From: Cutibacterium equinum
GTDB lineage: Bacteria > Actinomycetota > Actinomycetes > Propionibacteriales > Propionibacteriaceae
DNA: 64,000 nt
NCBI RefSeq assembly: GCF_028021195.1
Contig: NZ_CP115668.1
Coordinates: forward strand, 62,001-126,000
Direction of reading: 5' to 3'
Shown here: positions 33,554 to 42,845 of the stretch, piece by piece
How the letters are laid out: every line of letters starts with the position of its first letter
Position numbering within the stretch: the first letter of the stretch is position 1
Position numbers and translations under genes: made by a program
The notes under the pieces: model-generated
Told to the model about the DNA's origin: nothing
Databases searched by the model: none
Seen by the model: only the letters and a program-made list of their open reading frames with translations

Positions 33554-35891
33554 TCACAAACCTGCCAAGCGGCCAGCTCGCCGAGCAGCCCCCGCGTCCA
33601 GGGGTGCCGCCCGGTCGGCTCGTCCCGCAGCCCGGCCCAAGCGAGGCCGTCACGGCAAGTTGAAGAAGTTCTTGTGGGGCCTGCTGGTGACGATCCTGTC
33701 GCTGGCGATCATCGCGGTCGTTGGTGTCTTCGTCGCCTATCAACGCACCGAGCTGCCCGACCCCAACCACGACTTCCAGACGAACACATCGTTCATCTAT
33801 TACCGAGACGGCAGCCGGCTCGGCTCCTTCTCGGTACAGAACCGTCAGTCGATTCCGTATGAGTCGATGCCCGAGGACCTGCGCAATGCCGTCATCTCGG
33901 CCGAGAACCGCACCTTCTGGACAGACCCCGGCATCTCGGCCAAGGGCATGCTGCGCGCAGCGTGGACCATCGCTCGCGGTGGCGAGATGCAAGGTGGCTC
34001 GACGATCACCCAGCAGTACATCAAGGTGTTGTACCTGTCCCAGGAACGCACCATGAGCCGGAAGTTCAAGGAGCTCCTCCTCGCGGTCAAGATGGGGAAG
34101 GAGGTGTCCAAACAGGACATTCTTGCCGGCTACCTCAACACCATTTATTTCGGCCGCGGTGCCTATGGGGTTCAGGCTGCCGCGAAGGCGTTCTTCTACA
34201 CCGACGCATCCAAGCTCACCTTGTCCCAGTCAGCAGTGCTCGCCTCGGTCCTCAACAGCCCGGCGAACTTCGACCCCAGCGGGGGAGTGGCCGCCCGAGA
34301 GAGGTTGCTGCAGCGTTACCGGTATGTCCTTGACGGCATGCTCGAGGCCGGCAATATCACCCAGGCCCAGCACGATGAGGCTTACCGTGAGCTGCCGAAG
34401 TTCCCGAAGGTTCCCGACTACAACCGGTGGGCCGGAACCGACGGCTACCTCATGAAGATGGTTCATGACGAACTCATCGCGAAGGGATTCTCAGACCAAC
34501 AGATCAAGGGTGGCGGGCTCAAGGTGACGACCACTCTCGATCGCAAGGATCAGAAGGCAGCGGTGGCGGCCGGGCAGAAGTACAAGAAGATTGCAGGTCG
34601 CAACGCCGGCTCCAAGGGCGCCGAGAATCTTCATCCTGCCCTGGCCTCGGTCGACGTCAAGACTGGTGGTGTGTTGGCCATGTACGGCGGCGACGACTAC
34701 ATTTCCAACACCCGCAACTGGGCTCGCACCCCGCGACCAGCAGCGTCCACGTTCAAGACTTACGCGGTAATCGCGGGGATGCGCCACGGTTTCAGCCTGC
34801 GCTCCCGGTTGGAAGGCAACGCCTTCACGCCCGACGGCGACACGACCAAGGTCCGAAATGAGAACAACCGGAACTACGGCACCGTCAGTCTGCGTCGAGC
34901 CACCGCGAAGTCGATCAACACTGCTTTCGTCGACATGGTCTCGCGGATGAAGGACGGTCCGAAGGCTGTCGTCAAGGCCGCCAACGACGCCGGAGTTCCC
35001 AAGGGCACCGCATGGGATCTCAACAACCGAATCGCTCTGGGCACCGCCGAGGTGAGCCCGCTGGCCCAGGCTGGCGGCTATGCGACCATCGCCAATGATG
35101 GGAAGAAGGTTGCCCCTCACGTGGTGGACAAGGTGGTTGACCAGTCAGGCAAAACCGTCTACCACGCTCCTTCGCCGTCTCAGCGGGCTGTTGAGGCTGA
35201 CATCAGCCACGACGTCACGTACGCCTTGCAGTCGGTGGTCGAGGAGGGCACCGGTCGACTCGTGGCCGACTTTGACCATCAGGTGGCTGGTAAGACCGGT
35301 ACGTCCGGTGTCGGGGACACGGTGACAGCGGCCTGGTTCGTGGCCTATACCAAGCAGATCTCCACGGCCGTCATGTTCGTTGCAGGTGACAGCGGAAATG
35401 AGAACCTCGATCCTTACGCTCGCGAGGGGGCCAGTGGCTTCCACGGTGGTGATTACCCGGCGCGAACCTGGCTGGACTACATGAAGACGGCGATGAACGG
35501 GATGCCTCATAAGTCCTTCGCCGACCCGGAATGGGTGAATTTGTCGGGCAAACACTACGGTCAGACCGAGCGTCCGGAACTATCCGATGACGAGGATTCG
35601 TCGAAAACCCCCGACAATTCGAACTCCGATGATCCCGGGTCCCCGAATGAATCGTCGACCCCGACCCCCACGGTCTCGTCGACGCCGAGTTCCGAGCCCT
35701 CGTCGACTCCCGGTTCCAGGCCCTCGTCGACGGCCAGTCCCGAGCCTTCCAAGCCCTCTGCGGCGACGACCAAACCGACCCCTACCCGGCATCCAACCCG
35801 CACCATCAAACCGACGCACTCGGGCCGTCCGACTCCGCGAGATACGACGCGCGGCGGAGTCCGACCGGGCGTGGGCGAACACAATGGGTAG
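33546..35891 (+). CDS. ponA: Class A penicillin-binding protein (bifunctional PBP1)
   Basis: 781 residues from the ATG at 33546. A basic, Ala/Pro-rich cytoplasmic tail is followed by a membrane helix (about 43-65). The GT51 glycosyltransferase domain has catalytic E120 in SAENRTFW and GGSTITQQYIK (150-160). The transpeptidase domain has S401-T-F-K404, SIN at 456-458 and KTGT at 583-586. The last 150 residues are a low-complexity Ser/Thr/Pro tail, probably crossing the wall. It polymerises and cross-links peptidoglycan. The frame overlaps the DUF5318 gene, suggesting coupling. Confidence 0.96.
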   Translation: MADHKPAKRPARRAAPASRGAARSARPAARPKRGRHGKLKKFLWGLLVTILSLAIIAVVGVFVAYQRTELPDPNHDFQTNTSFIYYRDGSRLGSFSVQNRQSIPYESMPEDLRNAVISAENRTFWTDPGISAKGMLRAAWTIARGGEMQGGSTITQQYIKVLYLSQERTMSRKFKELLLAVKMGKEVSKQDILAGYLNTIYFGRGAYGVQAAAKAFFYTDASKLTLSQSAVLASVLNSPANFDPSGGVAARERLLQRYRYVLDGMLEAGNITQAQHDEAYRELPKFPKVPDYNRWAGTDGYLMKMVHDELIAKGFSDQQIKGGGLKVTTTLDRKDQKAAVAAGQKYKKIAGRNAGSKGAENLHPALASVDVKTGGVLAMYGGDDYISNTRNWARTPRPAASTFKTYAVIAGMRHGFSLRSRLEGNAFTPDGDTTKVRNENNRNYGTVSLRRATAKSINTAFVDMVSRMKDGPKAVVKAANDAGVPKGTAWDLNNRIALGTAEVSPLAQAGGYATIANDGKKVAPHVVDKVVDQSGKTVYHAPSPSQRAVEADISHDVTYALQSVVEEGTGRLVADFDHQVAGKTGTSGVGDTVTAAWFVAYTKQISTAVMFVAGDSGNENLDPYAREGASGFHGGDYPARTWLDYMKTAMNGMPHKSFADPEWVNLSGKHYGQTERPELSDDEDSSKTPDNSNSDDPGSPNESSTPTPTVSSTPSSEPSSTPGSRPSSTASPEPSKPSAATTKPTPTRHPTRTIKPTHSGRPTPRDTTRGGVRPGVGEHNG

Positions 35892-35900
35892 CCTGACCAC

Positions 35901-37442
35901 GTGACCATCCCCGATCCGAAAGACGACGCCGTGGCTTCCGACAGCCATGCCATCGCACGCCCGAATGGCGGGTTCACAGGGTACGCACCTCGCCGTGTCC
36001 TTGACGCCCCGAGGCGATCCCGTGTGTCTCAGTTGGGGCTGGATCGCCGTATTGGTGGGCGCATGGGACATCATGCCTGGCCTCGTGGCCTGTTCTTCGA
36101 CCCGGGCCCGTGGGCCATCATGAGCGCGATTGTGGTGTGGCTGCTCACCATCTACCGGGTCACGCCGTGTGTCCAGCATGTCGCGACCAAGGCCGTCGAC
36201 CCGTACCAGCGGCAGTGCTACTCGGACATTCCGACGATCTATCGGTCCTCGGGAATGGGGCACGGGGGATCGCTGTTCTCGAACCCCAACATCGCCCAAG
36301 CACCTCTCGTCACCGCTCTCATGGCCTTGTGTCGCCGTGTCGTGTGGGCTTTCGGCGCGAAAGTCTCCCCGAAGGCCACGGACCAGCAGATTCTCGACGC
36401 GGCCAACGCGTACTGGGGGGTGGCCCAGGTTGTGCTCTTCGTGGCCTTCTTGGCCGTCGTCATCTCCGTCATGCTGCTGGGGCGCGGGTCGGACGCCAAC
36501 ATTTCCATCGACGAGGAGGGCCGTCCGACCCAGGCCCGACGCCGTTCCTGGGACGCCTTCTGGGTGGTGCTGTGCCCAGCGGTCTACCTGGCCGGTCTCA
36601 TCGACTTCTCCATGGTGCCGGTCGCCCTGGCCACCACGTCGATGCTGGCCTGGGCCCGTCGTCGCCCGTGGTTGGCCGGGATCCTCATGGGTCTGGCCTG
36701 CGCGGGAAGTCTGCAGGCCGCGGTGGTGGCATTCGCCGTCCTGGTGTGTTGCCTGCGTGCCACCCGGCTGCCAGAGCTGGGGCGCTACCTGTTGTCGGGG
36801 TTCCTGGTGCTGGTGGCCTGTCACGTCCTTGCGGCCTGCCTGAGCCTGACGACCTGGTGGGCCTATGTGCGCTCGATCTTCTGGTCGGGCACCGGTCTGG
36901 GCACGATGTGGTACGTCATTCAGGACTCCTCGGGTGGGACGATCCCTGGGATCGGTTGGATTACCGGCGCCCTCACGGTGGGGGGTCTGCTCGGTCTGGC
37001 ATGGCTGTCGATGACGGTCCCGAGGCGTCCGCGGATCGCCCAGGTGGCGTGTGTGGCCCTGTTGATTTTCTTCATCACCAACAAGGTGTACTCGCCACAG
37101 TGGGTGCTGCTGCTCGTCGCGCTGGCTGCCCTGGCCCGTCCCGATTTCCGAGACTGGGCCGTCCTCATGGTGGGGGAGTGCTTCTACTCGCTGGCCGTCT
37201 GGGCCCATCTCGGTGGGCTGTCCCTGCCGGGCGGTTCTGACGCCGACATCGTCTACTGGACCTCCATCGTGCTGCGTCTGGCCTGTGAGATCTGGTTCGC
37301 ATGGGGGGTCCTCGATGACATCCGACGGCCATGGAATGACGTGGTGAGGGTGGATTATGCCGACGATCCCACCGGCGGTGTCCTGGACCACGCACCAGAC
37401 CCCGCCCCTCAAGGCGATCTCGCCACGGAGGCCACTCGGTGA
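35901..37442 (+). CDS. Polytopic glycosyltransferase, GT87/DUF2029-like
   Basis: A 513-residue membrane protein from GTG with about ten helices. FFITNKVYSPQWVLLLVALA near residue 390 is the signature of actinobacterial polyprenyl-phosphate-dependent mannosyl/arabinosyl-type transferases encoded downstream of ponA. A DxY-type luminal loop follows the first helix (KAVDPYQRQCYSDIP). It starts 9 bases after the PBP stop and ends overlapping the next gene (GTGA). It probably adds a lipid-carried sugar to a wall glycan outside the membrane; donor and acceptor are not evident. Confidence 0.8.
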   Translation: MTIPDPKDDAVASDSHAIARPNGGFTGYAPRRVLDAPRRSRVSQLGLDRRIGGRMGHHAWPRGLFFDPGPWAIMSAIVVWLLTIYRVTPCVQHVATKAVDPYQRQCYSDIPTIYRSSGMGHGGSLFSNPNIAQAPLVTALMALCRRVVWAFGAKVSPKATDQQILDAANAYWGVAQVVLFVAFLAVVISVMLLGRGSDANISIDEEGRPTQARRRSWDAFWVVLCPAVYLAGLIDFSMVPVALATTSMLAWARRRPWLAGILMGLACAGSLQAAVVAFAVLVCCLRATRLPELGRYLLSGFLVLVACHVLAACLSLTTWWAYVRSIFWSGTGLGTMWYVIQDSSGGTIPGIGWITGALTVGGLLGLAWLSMTVPRRPRIAQVACVALLIFFITNKVYSPQWVLLLVALAALARPDFRDWAVLMVGECFYSLAVWAHLGGLSLPGGSDADIVYWTSIVLRLACEIWFAWGVLDDIRRPWNDVVRVDYADDPTGGVLDHAPDPAPQGDLATEATR

Positions 37443-38626
37443 CGCGCACCGCAGCAGCGAGGTCGACGCGAGTCGCGAAGTCATTCACCCCCGCCGATGA
37501 CCGACACTTGGTGGCCCAGACATGGTTGGGCAGCCGAGGGATCCTGTGCATCGTCGCTGTGGTCGTCATGGCCGGGTATCACCGCACCTTCTCCCAAGTG
37601 ACGGGTAACTGGGACGTCCAGCACTTCATGTCCATCGCCCGCAATGGGTACGCCGATCCCCTCGAAATGGCCTTCTTCCCCGGTCTTCCAGCACTACTCA
37701 GGGCCGGCAGCCTCATCGGTGTGCCGATGGAGGTCACCGGAGTCCTGCTCGGCCTGGTCGGATCGGCCTTGGCGGCGTGGGCGCTGTTTCGTATCGGCGG
37801 GACGGTTCCGGCGTGCTTGTGGCTGATTGCTCCCCCCGCAGTCTTCACTGTCGTCGGCTACACGGAGTCCCCGTTCTGCGCTGCCGCGTTCTGGTCCTGG
37901 GAGCGTGCTCGGGCCGGAAAATGGTGGCCGGCGTCGTTGCTTGCCGGATTGGCATGCACGTTCCGGGTGTCGGGGCTTTTCCTCGTCGGTGCCCTGGCTG
38001 TGTTGGCGGTTCTTGGCGACGGTGATCAGTCTCGCCCCACCAGCCAGGCCGCTCGACGCCGACGCATGACCGAGATCGTCAATCGACTCTCGACCCTGCT
38101 GGTGCCGGCTGCTGTCCTCGCGGCCTTCGTGGTGTGGTTGCATAGGTTGACAGGCTCGTGGACAGCGTGGACCCAGGCGCAGACCAACGGGTGGCAACGC
38201 GGTTTCACCACTCCGGTGGAGACCTTGAGAAATACTTTTCCTGCGACCCATCCCGAGACATGGAAAACTCCCTTCGGCGCCGATGCTGCCGGTGTGGCGA
38301 CGATGTTTCGGCTTGAGCTGGTCTCGGTCGCCCTGGGCGTCCTCGTTTTCATCTACTGCCTGATCCGTCGTCGCTGGGCGTCGGCATCCTGGGTTGGTAT
38401 CCAAGTCGTCGCCTTCTCGATCGGGCACTGGTACATGAGCGTCAACCGTGCCACCCTGTTATGGTTCCCACTCTTCGTCGCCCTGGCTGAGATTGCTCGT
38501 GGCCCGTCCAAACCGCCCGGTCTGGTGTTGCTGTGGCGCGGAATCATGGGCATCGTCGTCGTCGTTGATCTGGCCGTCATGGCGTGGTGGGGCTGGCGGT
38601 TCTTCACCGGGGGGTGGGCCAGTTGA
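37439..38626 (+). CDS. Polytopic mannosyltransferase-like protein (PIG-V/GT-C type)
   Basis: 395 residues, GTG start overlapping the previous stop. After the first helix comes NWDVQHFMSIARNGYADPLE, then FFPGLPALLR. This W/D-x-x-H/F-x-x-I-A-x-x-G-Y pattern is typical of the first luminal loop of PIG-V-like GT-C mannosyltransferases. About nine to ten helices are present. It lies in a tight run ponA, GT87, this gene, ligase-like gene, so a role in surface glycan or lipoglycan assembly is likely. Confidence 0.72.
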   Translation: MTRTAAARSTRVAKSFTPADDRHLVAQTWLGSRGILCIVAVVVMAGYHRTFSQVTGNWDVQHFMSIARNGYADPLEMAFFPGLPALLRAGSLIGVPMEVTGVLLGLVGSALAAWALFRIGGTVPACLWLIAPPAVFTVVGYTESPFCAAAFWSWERARAGKWWPASLLAGLACTFRVSGLFLVGALAVLAVLGDGDQSRPTSQAARRRRMTEIVNRLSTLLVPAAVLAAFVVWLHRLTGSWTAWTQAQTNGWQRGFTTPVETLRNTFPATHPETWKTPFGADAAGVATMFRLELVSVALGVLVFIYCLIRRRWASASWVGIQVVAFSIGHWYMSVNRATLLWFPLFVALAEIARGPSKPPGLVLLWRGIMGIVVVVDLAVMAWWGWRFFTGGWAS

Positions 38627-39987
38627 GGCTCGAATACGTGCACAAGGTGTGGGCTCTGCCGACGCTTGAGAAGATCGTCGTGGTCGGCGTCGTGGTCGCA
38701 TTGTTCGCGATGCAGCTCATTGACACCCGTCACGGGCTGTGGACCCCCTGGATAATCTCGATTCAGCTTGTCGGGTGCGCCATCGTGACTGTCTGTCTGG
38801 CCCCGGCAGCATGGCGACGACGTCATTCCATGAGTCGAATTGGCTGGATCTTCATCGTCGAGATCGCGACGATCATGGTGTGGGCCTTGGTCTCCTCGAT
38901 GGTGTCCCCGAAGGCCCGCGTGTGGCGGACGACGGTGCCACGCATCCACCAGGTCATGCCACCTGTGACAGCTTTGGTCACCTTGATGGCCGCGTTGGCA
39001 ACGGTGCTTGTCCTGTCTCGTCCTGCTCGGCGGTTGATGGCCCTCGGAGGGTCTGCTGCGGTGCTTCTCGGCGCTCTCGTGGACTGGCCGGTTCAGGCGT
39101 CCATCCACCACAGCCCCAGGCTGGCCAGCGCGATGGGGGGCTCGGCGGTTCTCCACGTCGCGATCATGTTGGCGGCTGGTGTCTTCTTCGACGCCTCGCG
39201 GGTGGCTCGCACCCGTCAGCGACGCCTTGCCCTGGCCACGGTGGGGTGTCTTGGCGTCGGCCTGACAATCGCCACCGGGTCGCGTGCTGCCCTCATCGTG
39301 CTGTTCATCTTCGGGGCTTGGACACTGGCAGCCTGGGGACGCCAGCATCCCCGGATCGTGGGTGGTCTGGCGGCGGCTGGAGCGGTGATGTTGGCCGTCC
39401 TCTTCATCTGTGTCCCCGATCTGCACCGTCTGACCACGTGGACCTCCCCGGCGCGTCTCCATGCAGCTGCGGTGGGGTGGAATGCGGTCTCCAGTTCCTG
39501 GACATACCTGCTTGTCGGGGTGGGGTCCGGCAGGGTCTTCCCGTGGTATTCCATCGAGGACAAGTTCATTGCGGCTCCGGGAGCCGGAATTATCGGAACT
39601 CCGTTCGGAGTTGCCCTCAATTCTGCCCACTCAAACTTCGTTGTGGTGCTCACGGAGTTGGGCGTCCTGATGTTCTTGGTGCTGTGTGCGGCTGTCGTCG
39701 TGGTGTGGGCCAATGCCTGGCATGACGTGCATCGTCGCTCGGCCTGGGCTGTGACGTCAATGGTTTTGGCTGCCACGACAGCCGCTTGGGTCTTTGACAC
39801 CTATTTGCTGAAGAACTTCGCGCTCTCGACGTGGTGGTGGCTCATTGCTGGTTGTGTGCTGGCCTCTCACGGCTGCGATGGGGAACGAATTGGTCCGGTG
39901 GCAGCCTCGCTGGAAAACCCCGGCACTGGTGAGTCACGCAGCGGGAACGCAACCAGCGGTGAACCCGACACCAAGGATGCCGAGTAG
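38623..39987 (+). CDS. O-antigen ligase/polymerase-like membrane protein 1
   Basis: 454 residues from a TTG at 38623 overlapping the previous stop (TTGA), or 449 from the GTG at 38638. About ten helices. TGSRAALIVLFIFGAW and the large outer loop with GSGRVFPWY, ending NSAHSNFVVVLTELGVLMFL, match the Wzy_C family, which polymerises or ligates undecaprenyl-linked glycans. It closes the ponA-led gene run. Three further paralogues lie at 42842, 47223 and 57712. Confidence 0.8.
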   Translation: MRLEYVHKVWALPTLEKIVVVGVVVALFAMQLIDTRHGLWTPWIISIQLVGCAIVTVCLAPAAWRRRHSMSRIGWIFIVEIATIMVWALVSSMVSPKARVWRTTVPRIHQVMPPVTALVTLMAALATVLVLSRPARRLMALGGSAAVLLGALVDWPVQASIHHSPRLASAMGGSAVLHVAIMLAAGVFFDASRVARTRQRRLALATVGCLGVGLTIATGSRAALIVLFIFGAWTLAAWGRQHPRIVGGLAAAGAVMLAVLFICVPDLHRLTTWTSPARLHAAAVGWNAVSSSWTYLLVGVGSGRVFPWYSIEDKFIAAPGAGIIGTPFGVALNSAHSNFVVVLTELGVLMFLVLCAAVVVVWANAWHDVHRRSAWAVTSMVLAATTAAWVFDTYLLKNFALSTWWWLIAGCVLASHGCDGERIGPVAASLENPGTGESRSGNATSGEPDTKDAE

Positions 39988-40034
39988 GCAAGTGCCGTGG
40001 CGTGGTGAGCCGCCGCTCTATACCGAAACCTCCG

Positions 40035-40082
40035 GGCACAAACAATTCCCGGCACGAACAATTCCCGGCACACACAATTGGA
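40035..40082 (+). repeat. Three tandem 16 bp repeats
   Basis: GGCACAAACAATTCCC (40035-40050), GGCACGAACAATTCCC (40051-40066) and GGCACACACAATTGGA (40067-40082) follow each other without spacers. They lie in the roughly 155 bp gap between the convergent ligase-like and Wzz-like genes. They are too few and too short for CRISPR. No function is evident. Confidence 0.7.
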
Positions 40083-40142
40083 CACACGAGGTGGCGGTCG
40101 CCGGGAACCAGCAACCGCCACTCAGAGGTCGTCCAGACCTGC

Positions 40143-41396
40143 TCACTTCTTGCGAGCCAACACCACACCATCCAGGTGCGCGTGGCACATCGACAACAAC
40201 TCGAGGTGGTCGCTGAGCTCGCGCCGCGAGGTCACTGCCTCGCCCACGACGACGACCGTCGAGGTGGTCCTGGATGCGACGGTGAGGGAGTCGGAGGCCT
40301 CGAACCCTGCCGACGCGTTGACGATCACGGTGTCGTAATGAGAACCCAACTCGTTCAACAGAGCCGTCAGCTTCTCGCCGCTCAGCAACTCGCCCCCATT
40401 GGCGGTGGCAGTTCCCGACGGGATGAAGTCGGCCTGGTCGGCCTTGCCTGTGACGAGGACCTCAGCGTCATCAGCGCGGCCGGCGAGCAGATCAGACAGG
40501 CCAGCAGTGGAACGGTCCAGGCCGCGTGCCTGTGTCGCGCTGCCCTGGGCCAGATCGGCGTCGACGAGCACCGTCTTCGTCCCGGTGCGGGCCAGGCTGT
40601 CGGCGACAGCTGCGGCGATCGCTCCAGCCTGGGTGCGCTGTGAGCTGGGGCACAGGGAGACCGTACGGATGCCGTCTCGTGACGGCATGAAGGAGATGTT
40701 GTGGGCCAGCGGAGTGATCTCTCCGGCCGTCGGGGCTGGCGAGACTCGGCCCAGAACCGAGGAATCGACGACCTCGGCGACGTCTTCAGGTGTGTGGATC
40801 TTGGTGCTGAGGATGGCCCGGACGAAGAGGTAGATGAGCCCGACAAGGATGCCGATGAGCACACCGACGACGGTGCTCTTGGCCAAGGAGTGTTCACTTC
40901 CCTGCACTGGAGAGGTTATCACGGTCGCCTTGGAGATGGACAGGATGGGCTTGTTGTTGCCGACCTTCGGCACCTGGGAGACGGCCTTTTCAAGGTGCGT
41001 GACCATGGTGTCGACGACCTTCTTGGTGTCGGCCTCGTTGTCCCCGGAGTAGATGATTTGCAGGAACATCGGGGAAGAGGTCACCTTGATTGCCTGCTCC
41101 AGTGTCTTTGAGGACACATACGGGTCCAGGCTGGCGCCGAGGGGCTCCAGCACTGCGGCCGAAGTGAGGTAGTCAGCGTAGGAGTCGATGAGATTGGTGG
41201 TGTATTCCGAGGCTGTCGACGGGTTTTGGAAGGTGTCGAAGGCCTCGGAGGTGAACAAGACGTCGGCCTCGGTCTCGTAGCTGGCATGGGACATGGCGTA
41301 GTGGCCGGCTCCGGCTGCGACGGCGACGATGACGGCGACAATCGCCGATGAGGCCAGGAAATGGCGCGCGTTCCGGAACACTGTACGTAGCTGCAT
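40143..41396 (-). CDS. Wzz/CapA-type chain-length protein fused to a degenerate BY-kinase-like domain
   Basis: 417 residues. Residues about 15-35 and 170-195 are membrane helices flanking an outer domain of the Wzz type (YETEADVLFTSEAFDTFQNP with SEYTTNLIDSYADYL). After the second helix comes a cytoplasmic MinD/BY-kinase-like domain with KTVLVDADLAQGSATQARGL (Walker A') and YDTVIVNASAGFEASDSLTV (Walker B place). The Walker A place reads CPSSQRTQAGAIAAAVA, with no GKT/S, and there is no C-terminal tyrosine cluster. It probably sets polysaccharide length as a scaffold rather than as an active kinase. It is divergent from the GT4 gene at 41478. Confidence 0.78.
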   Translation of the reverse strand: MQLRTVFRNARHFLASSAIVAVIVAVAAGAGHYAMSHASYETEADVLFTSEAFDTFQNPSTASEYTTNLIDSYADYLTSAAVLEPLGASLDPYVSSKTLEQAIKVTSSPMFLQIIYSGDNEADTKKVVDTMVTHLEKAVSQVPKVGNNKPILSISKATVITSPVQGSEHSLAKSTVVGVLIGILVGLIYLFVRAILSTKIHTPEDVAEVVDSSVLGRVSPAPTAGEITPLAHNISFMPSRDGIRTVSLCPSSQRTQAGAIAAAVADSLARTGTKTVLVDADLAQGSATQARGLDRSTAGLSDLLAGRADDAEVLVTGKADQADFIPSGTATANGGELLSGEKLTALLNELGSHYDTVIVNASAGFEASDSLTVASRTTSTVVVVGEAVTSRRELSDHLELLSMCHAHLDGVVLARKK

Positions 41397-41477
41397 CCAA
41401 CGACCGATCTGTCAGGGGTGGAGGTGTGTATAGGCTGGAACAACCATATCCCGTAGGACAACCAAGGAGCATCAGCC

Positions 41478-42845
41478 ATGCGACGATCCGGCACACATTG
41501 TCTGGCACGCGCGCGGCAGTGGCTCGCGCACCGGGTTCGTCATGGTCGCCTTTCTCAAGCAGATGGAGGGCGGCCGACCACCGGACGCCACGACAAGCCG
41601 CTGGTTGTGTTGGTGACCTCCCGGTTCCCTTACGGGTCTGCCGAGCAGTTCATTGTCGCGGAATTGCCTCACTGGGTGGGATGCGACATCGACATGGTCA
41701 TCTTGCCGGAAAAGAACGACACGCCGAATATCCGCCCCCGTGATCTTCCCGACGGTGTCAGCCTCGACACCCGATTGCTGAGGAAGTGGGGCAGCAGGAA
41801 AGGGCGTGCGCTGTCAGTTCTCGATGCCCTGACATCGGTCATCTTCTGGCAAGAAGTTCGCGACCTCGCGCGTTTGGGTCGGCTGGACCGTTCTCGCCTC
41901 GGGTTCGCCCTACGGTCCTGCGCCCAGATCACCATGGTCCGACGCACCCTGACCGAACTGTCCAGAGAACACGGTGGGATCGATCTCGTCTACACCTACT
42001 GGCTGGCCGTCTCGACCGTCGGCGCAGCGCTGGCGAAGAAGCAGGGGGCGGTGCGCCACGTGGCATCGCGGGCCCACGGTAGTGACATCTACGAGGATCG
42101 TCACCCCCTGCACCATCATCCTGCGGTGCGTCGCATCGTTGACGAGGTCGACCTGCTGGCCCCGATTGCCGCCGATGGCGCCCAATTTTGTATCGATCGC
42201 TATGGATTTGATGACGACCATGTGATCGTCAGCCGGTTGGGTGTCGACATCCCCTCGCGCGACGAGTGGTGCCGGCCCAGCCCCGACGGCGTCTTCACCG
42301 TCTTCTCCGTCAGTACCATGACGCCTTTCAAACGGCTTTCCCTGCTCATTGACTCGCTGGCGGAACTGTCGGCGCGTTGCGGATCGACGACCCTGCGCTG
42401 GGTCCACGCAGGGCAAGGACCTCTCCACGACGAGCTTGCCGCCCAGGTTGCCGAGAAGCTCGAACCCCGTGGGGTCGAGGTGGAATGGCTGGGTCAGCTC
42501 GGACACGAGGAGCTCTTCGAGTGGTATCGGACCCACTCGGCCGACGTGTTGGTCAACACCAGTTCCTCTGAGGGCATCCCGGTGTCCATGATGGAGGCGA
42601 TGGTGCGCGGTGTTCCGGTCATCGGTACCGATGTGGGCGGAGTTCGTGAGATCCTTCCTCCGGACTGGCTGATGGTCTCCGATCCGTCAGCCTCAGAGGT
42701 GGCTGAGTTCATCGCGGCGCGGATGGATGACGCCAAGTCCGACCGGACTCGTCAGGAGGTGGCCCGTTTGGTGTCCGAGAAGTACGACGCCGCCCGCAAC
42801 TTCGACGTCTTCGTCGAACGAATGCTGACGGTGGCGCAGGCATGA
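41478..42845 (+). CDS. GT4-family glycosyltransferase
   Basis: 455 residues with AAGGAGC upstream. The N-terminal basic stretch is followed by a GT-B fold. VSTMTPFKRLSLLIDSLAEL and HAGQGPLHDELAAQ are donor-domain segments, and NTSSSEGIPVSMMEAMVRGV with the ESG-like EG-x(7)-E motif is the nucleotide-sugar-binding signature of GT4 retaining enzymes. Its stop overlaps the ligase-like gene at 42842 (ATGA), so it works in the same polysaccharide pathway. The sugar is unknown. Confidence 0.88.
   Translation: MRRSGTHCLARARQWLAHRVRHGRLSQADGGRPTTGRHDKPLVVLVTSRFPYGSAEQFIVAELPHWVGCDIDMVILPEKNDTPNIRPRDLPDGVSLDTRLLRKWGSRKGRALSVLDALTSVIFWQEVRDLARLGRLDRSRLGFALRSCAQITMVRRTLTELSREHGGIDLVYTYWLAVSTVGAALAKKQGAVRHVASRAHGSDIYEDRHPLHHHPAVRRIVDEVDLLAPIAADGAQFCIDRYGFDDDHVIVSRLGVDIPSRDEWCRPSPDGVFTVFSVSTMTPFKRLSLLIDSLAELSARCGSTTLRWVHAGQGPLHDELAAQVAEKLEPRGVEVEWLGQLGHEELFEWYRTHSADVLVNTSSSEGIPVSMMEAMVRGVPVIGTDVGGVREILPPDWLMVSDPSASEVAEFIAARMDDAKSDRTRQEVARLVSEKYDAARNFDVFVERMLTVAQA

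Noticed and set aside
35580-37484. 634-codon open frame antisense to the PBP tail and GT87 gene
   Set aside because: Low-complexity reverse translation of membrane and Ser/Pro-rich sequence; no homology features.
40035-40082. CRISPR-like array
   Set aside because: Three 16 bp units without spacers and no cas genes in the window.
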